DNA from: Breoghania sp037026715
GTDB lineage: Bacteria > Pseudomonadota > Alphaproteobacteria > Rhizobiales > Stappiaceae
Reading direction: 5' to 3'
Length of the DNA: 64,000 bases
Assembly: GCF_037026715.1 (NCBI RefSeq)
Contig: NZ_JBANCG010000002.1
Coordinates: 372,001 to 436,000 of the forward strand
Below the pieces are notes generated by a model. That model worked only from the letters and a program-made list of their open reading frames with translations. It was not told the DNA's origin and did not search any database. Shown piece after piece: positions 15,938 through 24,708 of the stretch; positions within the stretch are counted from its first letter, which is position 1, and each line of letters starts with the position of its first letter. A program made the position numbers and the translations under genes.

Positions 15938-17050
15938 ATGTCGGACGTGAACGTTATTCGCTCCATGGATCCCGCGCTGGCCGGCCTCGGGCAGGGTGCG
16001 GAGCAGGCGCAGGGTCAGCAGGAGGCCGACGCCCTCAGGGCGGGCCTTGCCGGGTTCGCGGCCACGGCTCTTCCGGAGGCCGGCGGCAATGGCGCGAAGG
16101 GTGCGGCGGGGAGCGCCTCGCGCAGCTATGGCGCGGTCATGGGCGCGCTCAGCCGGCTGATGTCGAAGGGCGGCGGCGACGCGCTCGACGCGGAACTGGC
16201 GATGGCGATCGCGAAGATGAAGGACGTCGTCGGCGACGTCCAGACCGGCAAGCTGCTGAACGACGAGGAGAAGAAGCGGGCCTCGCTCGGCGAAAAGCAG
16301 AAGAAGATCGAGGAGGCGCAGGCCAAGTTCGACGAGGCCCAGGACGCCAAGAAGGACGCGGGCATCTGGGGCTGGATCAAGACCGCCTTCTCTGCCATCG
16401 CGGCGGCCATATCGATCGCCATCGGCGCCGCGCTTGTTGCCACCGGTGTCGGGGTTGCCGTCGGCGCGCTGATGATCGCCGGCGGCGTGGTCGGCCTGAT
16501 CATGACGGTGGATTCGATCGTGTCGGCGACCACCGGCAAGGGAATGCTGGGCAATGCCGCCTATGCCATTGCCATGAGCCAGGGCAAGACGGCGGAGGAG
16601 GCCGCAAAGATCGCCTCCGACTGGGATACCGGTTTTTCCATCGCCATGGCCGTTGTGGCGGTGGCGCTCGCGGTCGCGACCATCGGCGTTGGCTTCTCCA
16701 GTCTGGCGTCGGCGGCAGAGGGCGTCGCGGAGGCGACGCAGGTGACGATGAAAGCCGTCCAGATCGCCGGCGAGGCGGCGGCCGGCATCGCCACCGTCGG
16801 TGAAGCCACCTCCTCCATCGGCCAGGCGGTCACCAACAAACAGGCCGCCGATCTCGGCGCCGAGGCCAAGGCCAATCAGGCCGACGGCAAGAGGATCGAG
16901 GCCTTCATCCAGACCCTCGACGATTTCATCGACATCCTGATGGCGCAGATCTCCGGGGCCAATTCGCGCTTCAACGCCATGCTGGAAACGGTCCAGGGCT
17001 CGATGAACGATCGCGCCAACACGATGGCACGCGCCCACTTCACGGGCTAA
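15938..17050 (+). CDS. sctE: SctE, major hydrophobic translocator (YopB/SipB/IpaB type)
   Basis: 370 residues. SctE inserts into the host membrane as part of the translocation pore. The N-terminal third is polar and carries a coiled coil (about 105-140, EEKKRASLGEKQKKIEEAQAK), followed by a long hydrophobic hairpin (about 147-192, AAAISIAIGAALVATGVGVA-type) and a second hydrophobic stretch (about 233-253), then an amphipathic C-terminal region. This two-segment layout with a preceding coiled coil is diagnostic of the YopB family. It is shorter than SipB and close to YopB (about 400). Confidence 0.85.
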   Translation: MSDVNVIRSMDPALAGLGQGAEQAQGQQEADALRAGLAGFAATALPEAGGNGAKGAAGSASRSYGAVMGALSRLMSKGGGDALDAELAMAIAKMKDVVGDVQTGKLLNDEEKKRASLGEKQKKIEEAQAKFDEAQDAKKDAGIWGWIKTAFSAIAAAISIAIGAALVATGVGVAVGALMIAGGVVGLIMTVDSIVSATTGKGMLGNAAYAIAMSQGKTAEEAAKIASDWDTGFSIAMAVVAVALAVATIGVGFSSLASAAEGVAEATQVTMKAVQIAGEAAAGIATVGEATSSIGQAVTNKQAADLGAEAKANQADGKRIEAFIQTLDDFIDILMAQISGANSRFNAMLETVQGSMNDRANTMARAHFTG

Positions 17051-17095
17051 TGGCCCGGGCTTTCCTTTTGAGCGAAATTTGCTGGAGGTTGAGAC

Positions 17096-18337
17096 ATGGC
17101 CATAACGCCGACCCAGGCGGGCATCGACCCTCGATACCTTCCCGGTTCCTTCATGAACGCGGAAGGCGAACTGACCGTTTCCCCGGAACAGGCGCGGCAG
17201 GTCGCGGCCGGCATCCAGGCCCGGGCCACGGGTCTTCCGGCCGGCGAACAGGCGATTTTCCTGTCGCTGGTCAAGAGCCCCGATTTCAGCCCTCCCGCGG
17301 ATATCTCCACCGCCGACCTGAACGACGCGCTCGACCGTTTCGAGACGGCCTCGCGCATCATCGCGGATTTCGCCTCCAGCACGTCGCCGGGCGACAATTC
17401 CCGCATTCTGGCGCGGCTCATGGTCGAACTGGGCGGGCTCCAGCGCAAGGATGCGCTGAACAACAGGCTGGCGTTGCGCCAGCAGGCGCGCAGCGAACTG
17501 GAATCGCAGGCCGATCAGCTGGAAAAGGCCGGCAAGGAGGCCGCCTCCGCCGCCCTCATCCAGATGTGCGTCAGCATCGGCGCGGCCGCGTTTTCCTTCG
17601 CGGCCTCGGCGATGTCGCTCGGCGGTGCGATGAAAAACGCCTCCAAGCTGAAGGACCTGAAGGCCGCCATGCCGAAAGCCGGAGGCCTTGACGGCGCGCC
17701 GAACATGAACGGTGCCGACAAGCTGGGCAAGGCGGGCAATGTCGGCGATGCCGCGACGGAGGCTTCCGGCGCCACCAGGGCGGGCTCCGCGACCCGGCCG
17801 GCCAATGTCGCGGAGACCGAGACGATCGAGGTCAAGGTCTCCATCCAGAGAACCCGTGGCACGGTCGATGCCGACGGCGCGCCCTCGATCAATGCCCGCG
17901 ATCCGAATGCCGCAAATTCGACGAATGCCTCCAATTCGGCCAATGTCGGCAACGGCGGAAATGAGAGTGCCCCGCCGCCGCCGCCGCAAGGCGGCAATCC
18001 GGTCGATCCCGCCGGTCCCTCCGAGTTCAAGCCCGGATTGACGGATATCGAAATACGCCAGGGCAAGGTCCAGGGCGCTGCGGGTATGGCCAAAGCCATC
18101 GGCGATATGGGACAAGGCTCCGCCGCCGGAGCGGCCTCGGGCGCCAATCTGGCCTCCAAGGAAGCCGAAGCCCAGGCCGCGCGCGAGGCCGCGGATGCGG
18201 AACTGACCAAGAGCTACGCCGATCTCAGCGCCGAGGCCCAGCAGAGCCTCAACGACATGATCAAGACGCTGATCAATTTCATCAAGGAAATGCGCGACGC
18301 GGAGGTGGCGCAGATGACGGCCATCACGCGCGGCTAG
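17096..18337 (+). CDS. sctB: SctB, minor translocator (YopD/SipC type)
   Basis: 413 residues, 45 bases after sctE. It has one hydrophobic segment (about 152-178, ALIQMCVSIGAAAFSFAASA) in the first half, preceded by a helical stretch RQQARSELESQADQLEKAGK. It also has a long Asn/Ala/Gly-rich central part including a PPPPP run (about residue 290) and a C-terminal amphipathic helix (KSYADLSAEAQQSLNDMIKT). One membrane segment plus a C-terminal coiled coil is the YopD pattern. It is longer than YopD (about 300) because of the low-complexity middle. Confidence 0.8.
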   Translation: MAITPTQAGIDPRYLPGSFMNAEGELTVSPEQARQVAAGIQARATGLPAGEQAIFLSLVKSPDFSPPADISTADLNDALDRFETASRIIADFASSTSPGDNSRILARLMVELGGLQRKDALNNRLALRQQARSELESQADQLEKAGKEAASAALIQMCVSIGAAAFSFAASAMSLGGAMKNASKLKDLKAAMPKAGGLDGAPNMNGADKLGKAGNVGDAATEASGATRAGSATRPANVAETETIEVKVSIQRTRGTVDADGAPSINARDPNAANSTNASNSANVGNGGNESAPPPPPQGGNPVDPAGPSEFKPGLTDIEIRQGKVQGAAGMAKAIGDMGQGSAAGAASGANLASKEAEAQAAREAADAELTKSYADLSAEAQQSLNDMIKTLINFIKEMRDAEVAQMTAITRG

Positions 18338-18409
18338 CCACGCCGACGGCGGCCGGCCGGGCGGCCTTCCGCCTCCTTCGTTTTCCGCAGACAGTCGAAC
18401 GAGAGTGCG

Positions 18410-18904
18410 ATGGAGCGCCCGGTCTTCGAAAAGCTCATACGCGATTTCTGGAGCCATCTTGCCTTGGACGCGCCGGTCTTCGACGCGGACGACGAGGTCG
18501 TTCTGGAAGTCGACGATCTCGACGTGACGCTGAGGCCCGGCGACGACGACGAGACACTCGTCATCGAGATGCACGTCGGCCGGCTGTCGCAGGACGAGAC
18601 GACGCGGCGCGCCGAGCTGGAAAAGATCTTGAAGCTGAATTTCGCGCTGTCGCCGGCACGCGACACGCTCACGGTTCTGGAGCCTGAGACCGGCGGGGCG
18701 GGGACGATCCTCGCACGCGGCTTCTACCGCACGCCGCAGCGCGATTTCGCAAGGCTCGCCGATCTTGTCGCCGACGTGATTTCGACCGGCGAGACGCTTC
18801 GCATGATCGTTGCCGATGATCGGCTGTCGCCGCATTTCGCCGGTGGGCCGGGCCGGGGCGGGGAGCCCGCGGCAGACGCCGATCTCCTTATTCTGAAACC
18901 TTGA
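18410..18904 (+). CDS. CesT-family class I type III chaperone
   Basis: 164 residues, acidic. The opening helix FEKLIRDFWSHLALD, the beta-rich middle (EVVLEVDDLDVTLRPGD, ETLVIEMHVGRLS) and the helix FARLADLVADVISTGETLRMIV match the class I chaperone fold. The tail is Gly/Pro/Ala-rich. It follows sctB by 72 bases. Its client is probably one of the unknown proteins further downstream or an effector encoded elsewhere. Confidence 0.65.
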   Translation: MERPVFEKLIRDFWSHLALDAPVFDADDEVVLEVDDLDVTLRPGDDDETLVIEMHVGRLSQDETTRRAELEKILKLNFALSPARDTLTVLEPETGGAGTILARGFYRTPQRDFARLADLVADVISTGETLRMIVADDRLSPHFAGGPGRGGEPAADADLLILKP

Positions 18905-18940
18905 TGTCCGCGCGGGCGCGGCCATCCATTGGGGGGCATC

Positions 18941-19420
18941 ATGGAAACCCTGTTCGGTCAGAAAGTCGAAACCCTGCCGGAGGACGTGGCGATACAGCTG
19001 TGGAACGGCGCGTTGCGGGACGAGCTGGGGTTGAAGAGCGGCGATCTCCAGATCGCACTCGGCGTCGCCAACATGAAGAACCGGTCGGGCAATACGCTCA
19101 CCGCGCTTCGCATCTACATGGCGCTGGTCCTCTGCGATCCGTCGAATTTCGAGTGCCTGCAGGGGCTTGCGAACTGCGCCTTGCAAAACGGGCTCTATGA
19201 GGCCGCGCTCGAGGCGGGCTCGGCCATGGTGGTTCTGAAGCCGCGCAATCCGTTGGGCTATTATTTCTCCGGCACCGCCTGTCTCGCGATGGGGCATCTG
19301 GCCGAGGCGAGGGAGGACATCGTCGAGGCCCTGAATTTTGCCGGGACCGATGAGCACCGCACGCTGCGCGGGGAATGCGAAAGGCTCCTGAAGCAGCTTG
19401 AGCTGCGAAAGAGCGCATGA
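18941..19420 (+). CDS. second LcrH/SycD-like TPR chaperone
   Basis: 159 residues from ATG 18941, with a G-rich ribosome site (GGGGGG) just upstream. TPR units are clear: GVANMKNRSGNTLTALRIY, FECLQGLANCALQNGLYEAAL and LGYYFSGTACLAMGHLAEA (about 45-140). The general layout is that of class II type III chaperones. It overlaps the next gene by 4 bases (ATGA). A second copy next to the translocators suggests another hydrophobic client. Confidence 0.65.
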   Translation: METLFGQKVETLPEDVAIQLWNGALRDELGLKSGDLQIALGVANMKNRSGNTLTALRIYMALVLCDPSNFECLQGLANCALQNGLYEAALEAGSAMVVLKPRNPLGYYFSGTACLAMGHLAEAREDIVEALNFAGTDEHRTLRGECERLLKQLELRKSA

Positions 19421-19977
19421 CATCGCCTGAAACGGCCGCGCGCGCCGCTGGCGGCTTGGCGGGGCTTCAGGGGGCGGCGCTGGCGCTGCTGGAAACGCTG
19501 TTCGCGCGCAGCCTCCAGCCGCTGGGCATCAATGGCGAAGCGGTCTTCCGGCGGCTTGCCGAAACCGGCTCGATCGGCGGCGCGCTTGGCCTGGACGAGG
19601 CGATGCTGGAAGCTCTTTACGCGCGCGCCTACCAGTATCTGCGGCTTGGGCAGGTGGCGCGGGCGGAGGAGGTGTTCCGCACCCTGTGCGCGCTGGACGG
19701 CACCAGCCCGGATCATTGGCTGGGTTTCGGCATCTGTCTGCGCGCACGCGAGAATTTCGCACAGGCTCTCGATGCCTTCGACCGAGCGGCCGAGCGCGAT
19801 CCCGCCTCCGCGGCCCCGCATTTCCACACGCTCGAGGCCTTCATCCGCGCCGGGCGCTGGCAGGAGGCGCGTGCGGCCCTTGAGCGTTTCGATGCGGCCG
19901 CGCCCGATGCGGCAAGCGCCTATCTGAGCGAGGCCGTGATGCCGTTCCGCAAGGCGCTCGAAATCCACTTCGGATAG
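19417..19977 (+). CDS. third LcrH/SycD-like TPR chaperone
   Basis: 186 residues, coupled to the previous gene by an ATGA overlap. An N-terminal helical region is followed by TPR units (about 65-155: LYARAYQYLRLGQVARAEEVF, HWLGFGICLRARENFAQALDAF, FHTLEAFIRAGRWQEARAAL). The overall length and the phrase around TLCALDGTSPDHWLGFG resemble the chaperone at 15316 more than the one at 18941, suggesting duplication of the first. Two adjacent, coupled TPR chaperones may work as a heterodimer. Confidence 0.62.
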   Translation: MTSPETAARAAGGLAGLQGAALALLETLFARSLQPLGINGEAVFRRLAETGSIGGALGLDEAMLEALYARAYQYLRLGQVARAEEVFRTLCALDGTSPDHWLGFGICLRARENFAQALDAFDRAAERDPASAAPHFHTLEAFIRAGRWQEARAALERFDAAAPDAASAYLSEAVMPFRKALEIHFG

Positions 19978-19989
19978 AAGGGGCCGGTT

Positions 19990-20862
19990 TTGTCATCGCG
20001 CATCGGCGACCTGCTGGAAGCATATCGGGATCTGGTGCGCAGCCGGACAAGTCTCCCCGACGCACCGGAACCGGAGGCGGACGTCCCGGTCGATGAGGCC
20101 GGATCCCCGGCCCTCGGCGATATGGCGGATCTTGCCGCACTGATGGATCTGGCTGAGCGCCTGCTGCGCAGCCCTCCCGGCGGCCATGGCCGACTTTCCG
20201 GCGGCGGCGCCGGTCTCGTTCCGGGCTTGCGGGAACCGGCAGGGACGGCGCCCTTCGCCGCCATGCGCATGGCCGTTGAGAGCCCTGGCCTGACCGGGGA
20301 GGCTGCATCCGAGACGCGCTTCCCATCTCCCGGCGCGGCGGGAGATGTCCCCGCCGTGCCGGACGAGGCGGAGCCTTTGGAGCGGTTTTTCCGGCTTCTG
20401 GACGTGAGCGACGAGGGCGGTCTCGCGGACTTGGACAGGATCGGGGATCCGGACGCAGGCGGGGATGCGGGCGGGGCCTGGAGCGACGGCGGTCTCTCCA
20501 TGGTGATCCTCAACGCGGCGATGATACCCGGCTGGCCCGGCATCGCCGCAACCGCCACTTTCCGCGAGAAGGCGGCCGCCGGGCTCGTGCGGAAATTCGC
20601 CGGCGACGGGAGCTTCTCCGACGAGGAGATCGGAGCCTATCTGGCCGGCCTTGGCCTCGATCCGGACGTTGTGGAGAAACTGCGAAGACAGGTCGCATCG
20701 CTGGATGCGCGCGGCCGGAAGGTCGCCATGTGGCTCGCCTGTCTGATTTCGCTTCTCGGCAGGATCGTCTCGACGTTGCGCCGGGAGCTGGAGGATATGA
20801 CCCCCGGACTTTCTGAAGATCCGGCGACGCGGTCCAGCCGCGACCGGCTCTATCTCGATTAG
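19990..20862 (+). CDS. unknown protein of the T3SS locus
   Basis: 290 residues from a TTG start at 19990, 12 bases after the third chaperone. The N-terminal 140 residues are low-complexity and Asp/Glu/Pro/Gly-rich. A folded-looking part follows (about 165-265), with AMIPGWPGIAATATF, VRKFAGDGSFSDEEIGAYL and a mildly hydrophobic helix VAMWLACLISLLGRIV near 245-260. No signal peptide. The position after two class II chaperones, the disordered N-terminus and one hydrophobic helix fit a secreted translocator-like substrate, but the family is not recognised. Confidence 0.5.
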   Translation: MSSRIGDLLEAYRDLVRSRTSLPDAPEPEADVPVDEAGSPALGDMADLAALMDLAERLLRSPPGGHGRLSGGGAGLVPGLREPAGTAPFAAMRMAVESPGLTGEAASETRFPSPGAAGDVPAVPDEAEPLERFFRLLDVSDEGGLADLDRIGDPDAGGDAGGAWSDGGLSMVILNAAMIPGWPGIAATATFREKAAAGLVRKFAGDGSFSDEEIGAYLAGLGLDPDVVEKLRRQVASLDARGRKVAMWLACLISLLGRIVSTLRRELEDMTPGLSEDPATRSSRDRLYLD

Positions 20863-20990
20863 GGGGCGGACCCTTGCCGTCCCATTTCCGGGGGCGCCCG
20901 CAACGGCTGCACCTTGCATCAAACGGCACAGCGCCGGACGCGCGATCGCGGCATGATCTCCCCATTTTCAAAGCCGAAGGAGCGTTGCTG

Positions 20991-21992
20991 ATGGATCCCA
21001 CTATTCCGCTGAAGTCGGCCCTGTCGGCGTTGCTGTCGCGGCAGGTGCAGGCCGGACCGGATGCGCCCGAGCAGGCCCATACCGAACAGGCCTTACCGCA
21101 ACAGGCCACGGCGCCGGCGCTCGGCGCGGTGCTTCTGGATTTCTTTCGCGCCAGCTCCAATCTCGGCGTTCTGGGGCTTCATCGGCCGCGCAATGCCGGC
21201 GATGTGGAGGCGATTCTGGCGCAGCTGTCGCTGACGCTGGACCGGCTGGCATCCGACAATGACGGCGCGAAGGGGATCGCCCGGGCCGCCCAGCGGCGCA
21301 ACGTGCTGAGCGAATTGAATGCAGGCTATGCCAGCGCCGAGGGGCTGCGTCTGGCGGTCGCCGACAAGAGCCGGCAGCTGGATGAAGTGACCGCCACGCG
21401 GGACGCCATGAGCGGGGACCTGTCCGTCCTGGAGGCGCGGGCGGGCGCACTGGCGCAGGCGATCCCCGGCCTGGAAGGCGACGAACAGGCCCACGCCATG
21501 GAGGAGCTGGCGGCCGTGAACGCGACGATCTCCGATGTCGCCGCCGTTATCGCCGGGCTGAACGGCGACATAGATACGCTAGCCGCCGAAATCGCCGGCC
21601 TGAACGGCGCGTTGAGCCTTCTCACCGTCTTTGCCGATTTTCTTGCGGACTTTGTCCTGAAGACGACCTCCCGGGAGGACGGAACCCGGGTCGACGACGC
21701 GCAGGACCATGCCTCCCGCATCCAGCAGGAAGACACGGCCGGCGAGATCCTGCCCCTGCTGGAGGAGATTTTCGAGATCCGTCTTGAGGACGAGGCGGTG
21801 CGGGAGGTCATCGTCGACAACGATCTGAGCGAAAACGAGGTTCGGGAGACGGTTGAAAGGGCGATCGGCCTGGCGGCGACGGTTTCCGCCGCGATCGAAA
21901 CCCTGTTGCTTTCGTCCGATCTCGTCGCCTTCGACCCGAACGCCGTCGCCGGGGCGACCGGCAAGGCCGGGAGATTGCAGATTTCTCTCTAG
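20991..21992 (+). CDS. coiled-coil protein, candidate type III secreted substrate
   Basis: 333 residues from ATG 20991, with AAGGAG upstream; the frame is open to 20874 but that part is poorly conserved in character. Gln/Ala-rich N-terminus, then PALGAVLLDFFRASSNLG and GDVEAILAQLSLTLDRLA (about 45-95), a long coiled coil with heptad-like Leu/Ala (about 110-215), a mild hydrophobic segment (about 205-225, LLTVFADFLADFVL) and a helical C-terminal part. The early phrase recalls the N-terminal region of SctE-type translocators. Last gene of the secretion locus, 118 bases before the tRNA-Pro gene. Function unknown. Confidence 0.5.
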   Translation: MDPTIPLKSALSALLSRQVQAGPDAPEQAHTEQALPQQATAPALGAVLLDFFRASSNLGVLGLHRPRNAGDVEAILAQLSLTLDRLASDNDGAKGIARAAQRRNVLSELNAGYASAEGLRLAVADKSRQLDEVTATRDAMSGDLSVLEARAGALAQAIPGLEGDEQAHAMEELAAVNATISDVAAVIAGLNGDIDTLAAEIAGLNGALSLLTVFADFLADFVLKTTSREDGTRVDDAQDHASRIQQEDTAGEILPLLEEIFEIRLEDEAVREVIVDNDLSENEVRETVERAIGLAATVSAAIETLLLSSDLVAFDPNAVAGATGKAGRLQISL

Positions 21993-22110
21993 ACGTGGGC
22001 GACGGTCGAGCGGGAGGGGCTGGGGCGTGCGTGCCGGTCCCTGCCGCGTTACACGTCGGGCGGATTGACCGTCGCCCGTCGGCGCGTTGTCTGGTTTTTG
22101 GAAAGAATGG

Positions 22111-22184
22111 TCGGAGTGGCAGGATTTGAACCTGCGACCCCCTCGTCCCGAACGAGGTGCGCTACCAGGCTGCGCTACACTCCG
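22111..22184 (-). tRNA. tRNA-Pro (CGG)
   Basis: Read on the minus strand, the 7-base acceptor CGGAGTG pairs with CACTCCG, and the anticodon arm CCTCG-TTCGGGA-CGAGG gives anticodon CGG (proline, codon CCG). The T arm carries the usual GGTTCAAATCC. CCA is not encoded at the 3' end. Its 3' end (22111) faces the type III locus on the left, the side at which integrative elements normally enter a tRNA gene. Confidence 0.95.
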
Positions 22185-22492
22185 ACTGGTCCGGCTCAGG
22201 GTATTGAAAGCGCTTCTGGTGGCCGGTCGAGGTGTTTCGAACCGGCAGCGCTCCCTGAGGGACGCGGTCTTATAACGTCCTCGTTCCCCGCTCGCAAGCG
22301 ACGAGTTGTGCCTTTATCCACCGTTTCGTGACGGCCCCGAAAAAAGCGCGTGGAAATTGTTCCCGTTCGGATTTTCCGACGCGCAACGTCGGCGGGGGCA
22401 GCGGCGGGCGAACTTTCGCGGCAAACGCGCCGGCCGGCCGCACCAGTCGGGGACAAGTGGAAAAAGCGGCGGGCCTCTGCGCGTTCCCCGGC
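22185..22492. other. intergenic region between two tRNA genes
   Basis: No convincing coding region. It must hold the promoter of the leftward tRNA-Pro gene. No repeats of the dispersed families described elsewhere were seen here. Confidence 0.5.
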
Positions 22493-22520
22493 TTGCGAGT
22501 GCAACGGCTTGCCGTTATAG
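22493..22520 (+). promoter_or_regulatory. probable promoter of tRNA-Gln
   Basis: TTGCGA at 22493 and TTATAG at 22515 are spaced by 16 bases and lie about 30 bases before the tRNA. This resembles the alphaproteobacterial vegetative promoter (CTTGAC and CTATAT type). Prediction by eye only. Confidence 0.45.
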
Positions 22521-22548
22521 GAGGGGGCCACGGCCAAGGGCCGTTCGT

Positions 22549-22623
22549 TGGGGCGTCGCCAAGTGGTAAGGCAGCGGCTTTTGGTGCCGCCATTCGCAGG
22601 TTCGAATCCTGCCGCCCCAGCCA
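22549..22623 (+). tRNA. tRNA-Gln (TTG)
   Basis: Acceptor TGGGGCG pairs with CGCCCCA, followed by discriminator G and an encoded CCA (22621-22623). The anticodon stem-loop GCGGC-TTTTGGT-GCCGC gives anticodon TTG (glutamine). The T loop GGTTCGAATCC is standard. Rightward. Confidence 0.96.
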
Positions 22624-23034
22624 CTTCTCCCTTCTTTCAATTCTCCGCGTTCCGAAAAAAAAGCGCCCCGTGCGGCCATCGCGTCATAGTCGCTGACCGT
22701 TCGGCGCCCGTGCCGCGTCGGCGAAGGATCACCGCGCGGTTGCGGTGTGGGCTCTATGTCATCCGCCGCGCGATTCGCACCCGTCCTCATCACCGCGGTG
22801 GCTTTTCGCCTTGCCAGATCGTCCGTCGGTCGCGCGCCGGCCGCAGAGCCATTTCCGGTGCGCCGGTTCCCGGCTTGGCATCGGTATAATCACAGAGTTT
22901 AGATGTCACCATTCTTATGTATTGTTATATATTAATACTGATAGTGGTATCATAATAAACAGAATTGCATACAATATATTTTGTTAACGGGTCTGTTTTA
23001 TTTAATCTCAGAGAAGGGGACGCTTCGGAAATTA
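22624..23034. other. intergenic region before the chemotaxis receptor gene, AT-rich at its right end
   Basis: No gene is supported. From about 22895 to 23010 the base composition turns strongly AT-rich (runs such as TATTGTTATATATTAATA), unlike the rest of the window. This is probably the promoter/upstream region of the receptor gene at 23035. Confidence 0.5.
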
Positions 23035-24528
23035 ATGGGAACACGAATGGTCGGATTCTTGAAGCAGGCGAACAGCGATCTTCTGGCGTCCGCGTTGCAC
23101 GCGCTGACGAACAACGTGATGGTCGCGGACAAGGACTACCGGATCGTTTACATGAATCCGGCGGTCCGCACGCTTCTGAAGCAGGAGCAGGAGAGCATCC
23201 GCGAAAGCTTTCCCGACTTCGATGTCGACAAGCTCATCGGCCGGTCCATCGACGAATTTCACAAGAAGCCGGCTCATCAGAGATCGCTGCTTGAAGGCCT
23301 GACCGAAAAACACACGGCAACGATCCGGATCGGCGGCACGACATTCGATCTCGTCGCCAACCATATCGTCCGGGGCGGCAAGCGCGTGGGCACCGTGGTC
23401 GAATGGGCAGATGCCGCCGCGCGGATCTTCACCGTTGAAAATGCCTCCAAGATGGAAGCGCTGGCGCGCTCCCAGGCGATCATCGAGTTCGATATGGACG
23501 GGACCATCCTTACCGCGAACGACAATTTTCTCAATGCGCTCGGCTACACGCTGGAGGAGGTGACGGGCAAGAAGCACGCCATCTTCGTCGATCCGTCGGA
23601 GCGTGAGAGCGAGGAATACCGGCGCTTCTGGGAAAAGCTGCGGGCAGGCGAGTTCCAGTCGGCCGAGTATCGCCGCATCGGCAAGAAGGGCAATGACGTC
23701 TGGATCCAGGCGACCTACAATCCGGTCTTCGATGCGCAGGGCAAGCCCTACAAGGTGGTGAAGTTCGCCACCGACATCACCCAGCAGGTGGAGGAGCGCC
23801 GCCGCCGACGCGAAATCCAGCGTCAGATCGATGCCGATCTGAACGAGATCGTCGGCGCCGTATCGCGGACCGCGGAACAGGCGACCAGCTCCGCCGCCAC
23901 CTCGTCGACGACGGCCGACAGCGTCCAGACGGTTGCCGCCGCGACCGAGGAACTCGTCGCCTCCATCCAGGAGATCAGCCGGCAGGTCAAGACCGCGCTC
24001 GACATATCCCAGCGCGCCGTCTCCGAGGCCAGCAAGTCGAGCGAGATCATGTCCGGCCTGTCGGAGGACGCCAAGACCATCGGCAACGTCATCGAGCTGA
24101 TCGACAGCATCGCCAACCAGACCAACCTTCTGGCGCTCAACGCCACCATCGAGGCGGCGCGCGCGGGCGAGGCCGGCAAGGGCTTTGCGGTGGTGGCCTC
24201 CGAGGTCAAGAGCCTCGCCTCGCAGACCAGCAAGGCGACGGAGGATATCTCCGCCCAGGTGCAGTCGGTGCAGGCCACGACGGAGCATGCGGTCGGTGCG
24301 ATCGAGGCCGTGCTTTCGATCATCAACCAGATCAGCGAGATCTCCGAGAACGTCGCCTCCGGCGTGGAAGAACAGAGTTCTGTCACCGCCGAGATCTCGC
24401 GCAGCATGGTGACCGCCTCGGAGGGCGTGGCCACGCTGACGGCCAACATGACCTCCATCTCCGCCGCGACCGCCCAGATCGACGGCGCCACGCGCAAGGT
24501 GAGGGAAGCCTCCGCCTCGGTCGTCTAG
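23035..24528 (+). CDS. soluble methyl-accepting chemotaxis protein with two PAS domains
   Basis: 497 residues from ATG 23035. There is no membrane segment. PAS 1 lies at about 15-125 (NNVMVADKDYRIVYMNPAV), PAS 2 with a PAC end at about 145-260 (IIEFDMDGTILTANDNFLNA; FATDITQQVEERR). The signalling domain (about 290-490) carries the hairpin hallmark IANQTNLLALNATIEAARAG with GKGFAVVASEVKSLA. Such receptors sense redox, heme or small cytoplasmic ligands and feed CheA/CheW. No HAMP domain is seen. The start could also be ATG 23047; ribosome-site evidence is weak. It stands alone, without che genes nearby. Confidence 0.9.
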   Translation: MGTRMVGFLKQANSDLLASALHALTNNVMVADKDYRIVYMNPAVRTLLKQEQESIRESFPDFDVDKLIGRSIDEFHKKPAHQRSLLEGLTEKHTATIRIGGTTFDLVANHIVRGGKRVGTVVEWADAAARIFTVENASKMEALARSQAIIEFDMDGTILTANDNFLNALGYTLEEVTGKKHAIFVDPSERESEEYRRFWEKLRAGEFQSAEYRRIGKKGNDVWIQATYNPVFDAQGKPYKVVKFATDITQQVEERRRRREIQRQIDADLNEIVGAVSRTAEQATSSAATSSTTADSVQTVAAATEELVASIQEISRQVKTALDISQRAVSEASKSSEIMSGLSEDAKTIGNVIELIDSIANQTNLLALNATIEAARAGEAGKGFAVVASEVKSLASQTSKATEDISAQVQSVQATTEHAVGAIEAVLSIINQISEISENVASGVEEQSSVTAEISRSMVTASEGVATLTANMTSISAATAQIDGATRKVREASASVV

Positions 24529-24565
24529 GGCAGCGTACGAAAGCTGGGAAACGGCCCGATCCATC

Positions 24566-24668
24566 CACCGTCATCACCCGGCGAAGTCCGGGTGATCCAG
24601 CACGCGCAGCCCACGTCGCGGACGAAGGTGGATCGCCCGGACTTGCGCCGGGCAATGACGACGGAGGG
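24566..24668. repeat. palindromic intergenic repeat, family 1 (REP/RIME-like)
   Basis: Two inverted arms: CGTCATCACCCGGCGAAGTC with its own small palindrome (CACCCGG...CCGGGTG) on the left, and GCCCGGACTTGCGCCGGGCA followed by ATGACGACGGAGGG on the right. Related copies are at 28126-28230, 31432-31468 (partial) and 34111-34203/34351-34441. Located between converging genes, where it may also act as a terminator. Confidence 0.7.
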
Positions 24669-24708
24669 GGCAACGCACCGATCCCTCCGACATGCCCGTG
24701 CTTGCGAC

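Noticed and set aside
15905..19423. Very long leftward open frame (over 1100 codons) opposite the translocator genes
   Set aside because: It is the mirror of real rightward genes in GC-rich DNA. The sequence is Arg/Gly/His-rich with no domain pattern, and five well supported genes lie on the other strand.
22065..22331. Small open frames over the tRNA-Pro gene
   Set aside because: They cross a clear tRNA gene and have no protein-like features.
24566..24668. Insertion-sequence end
   Set aside because: The element has paired arms but no transposase, no target duplication and is repeated elsewhere as a short intergenic unit.
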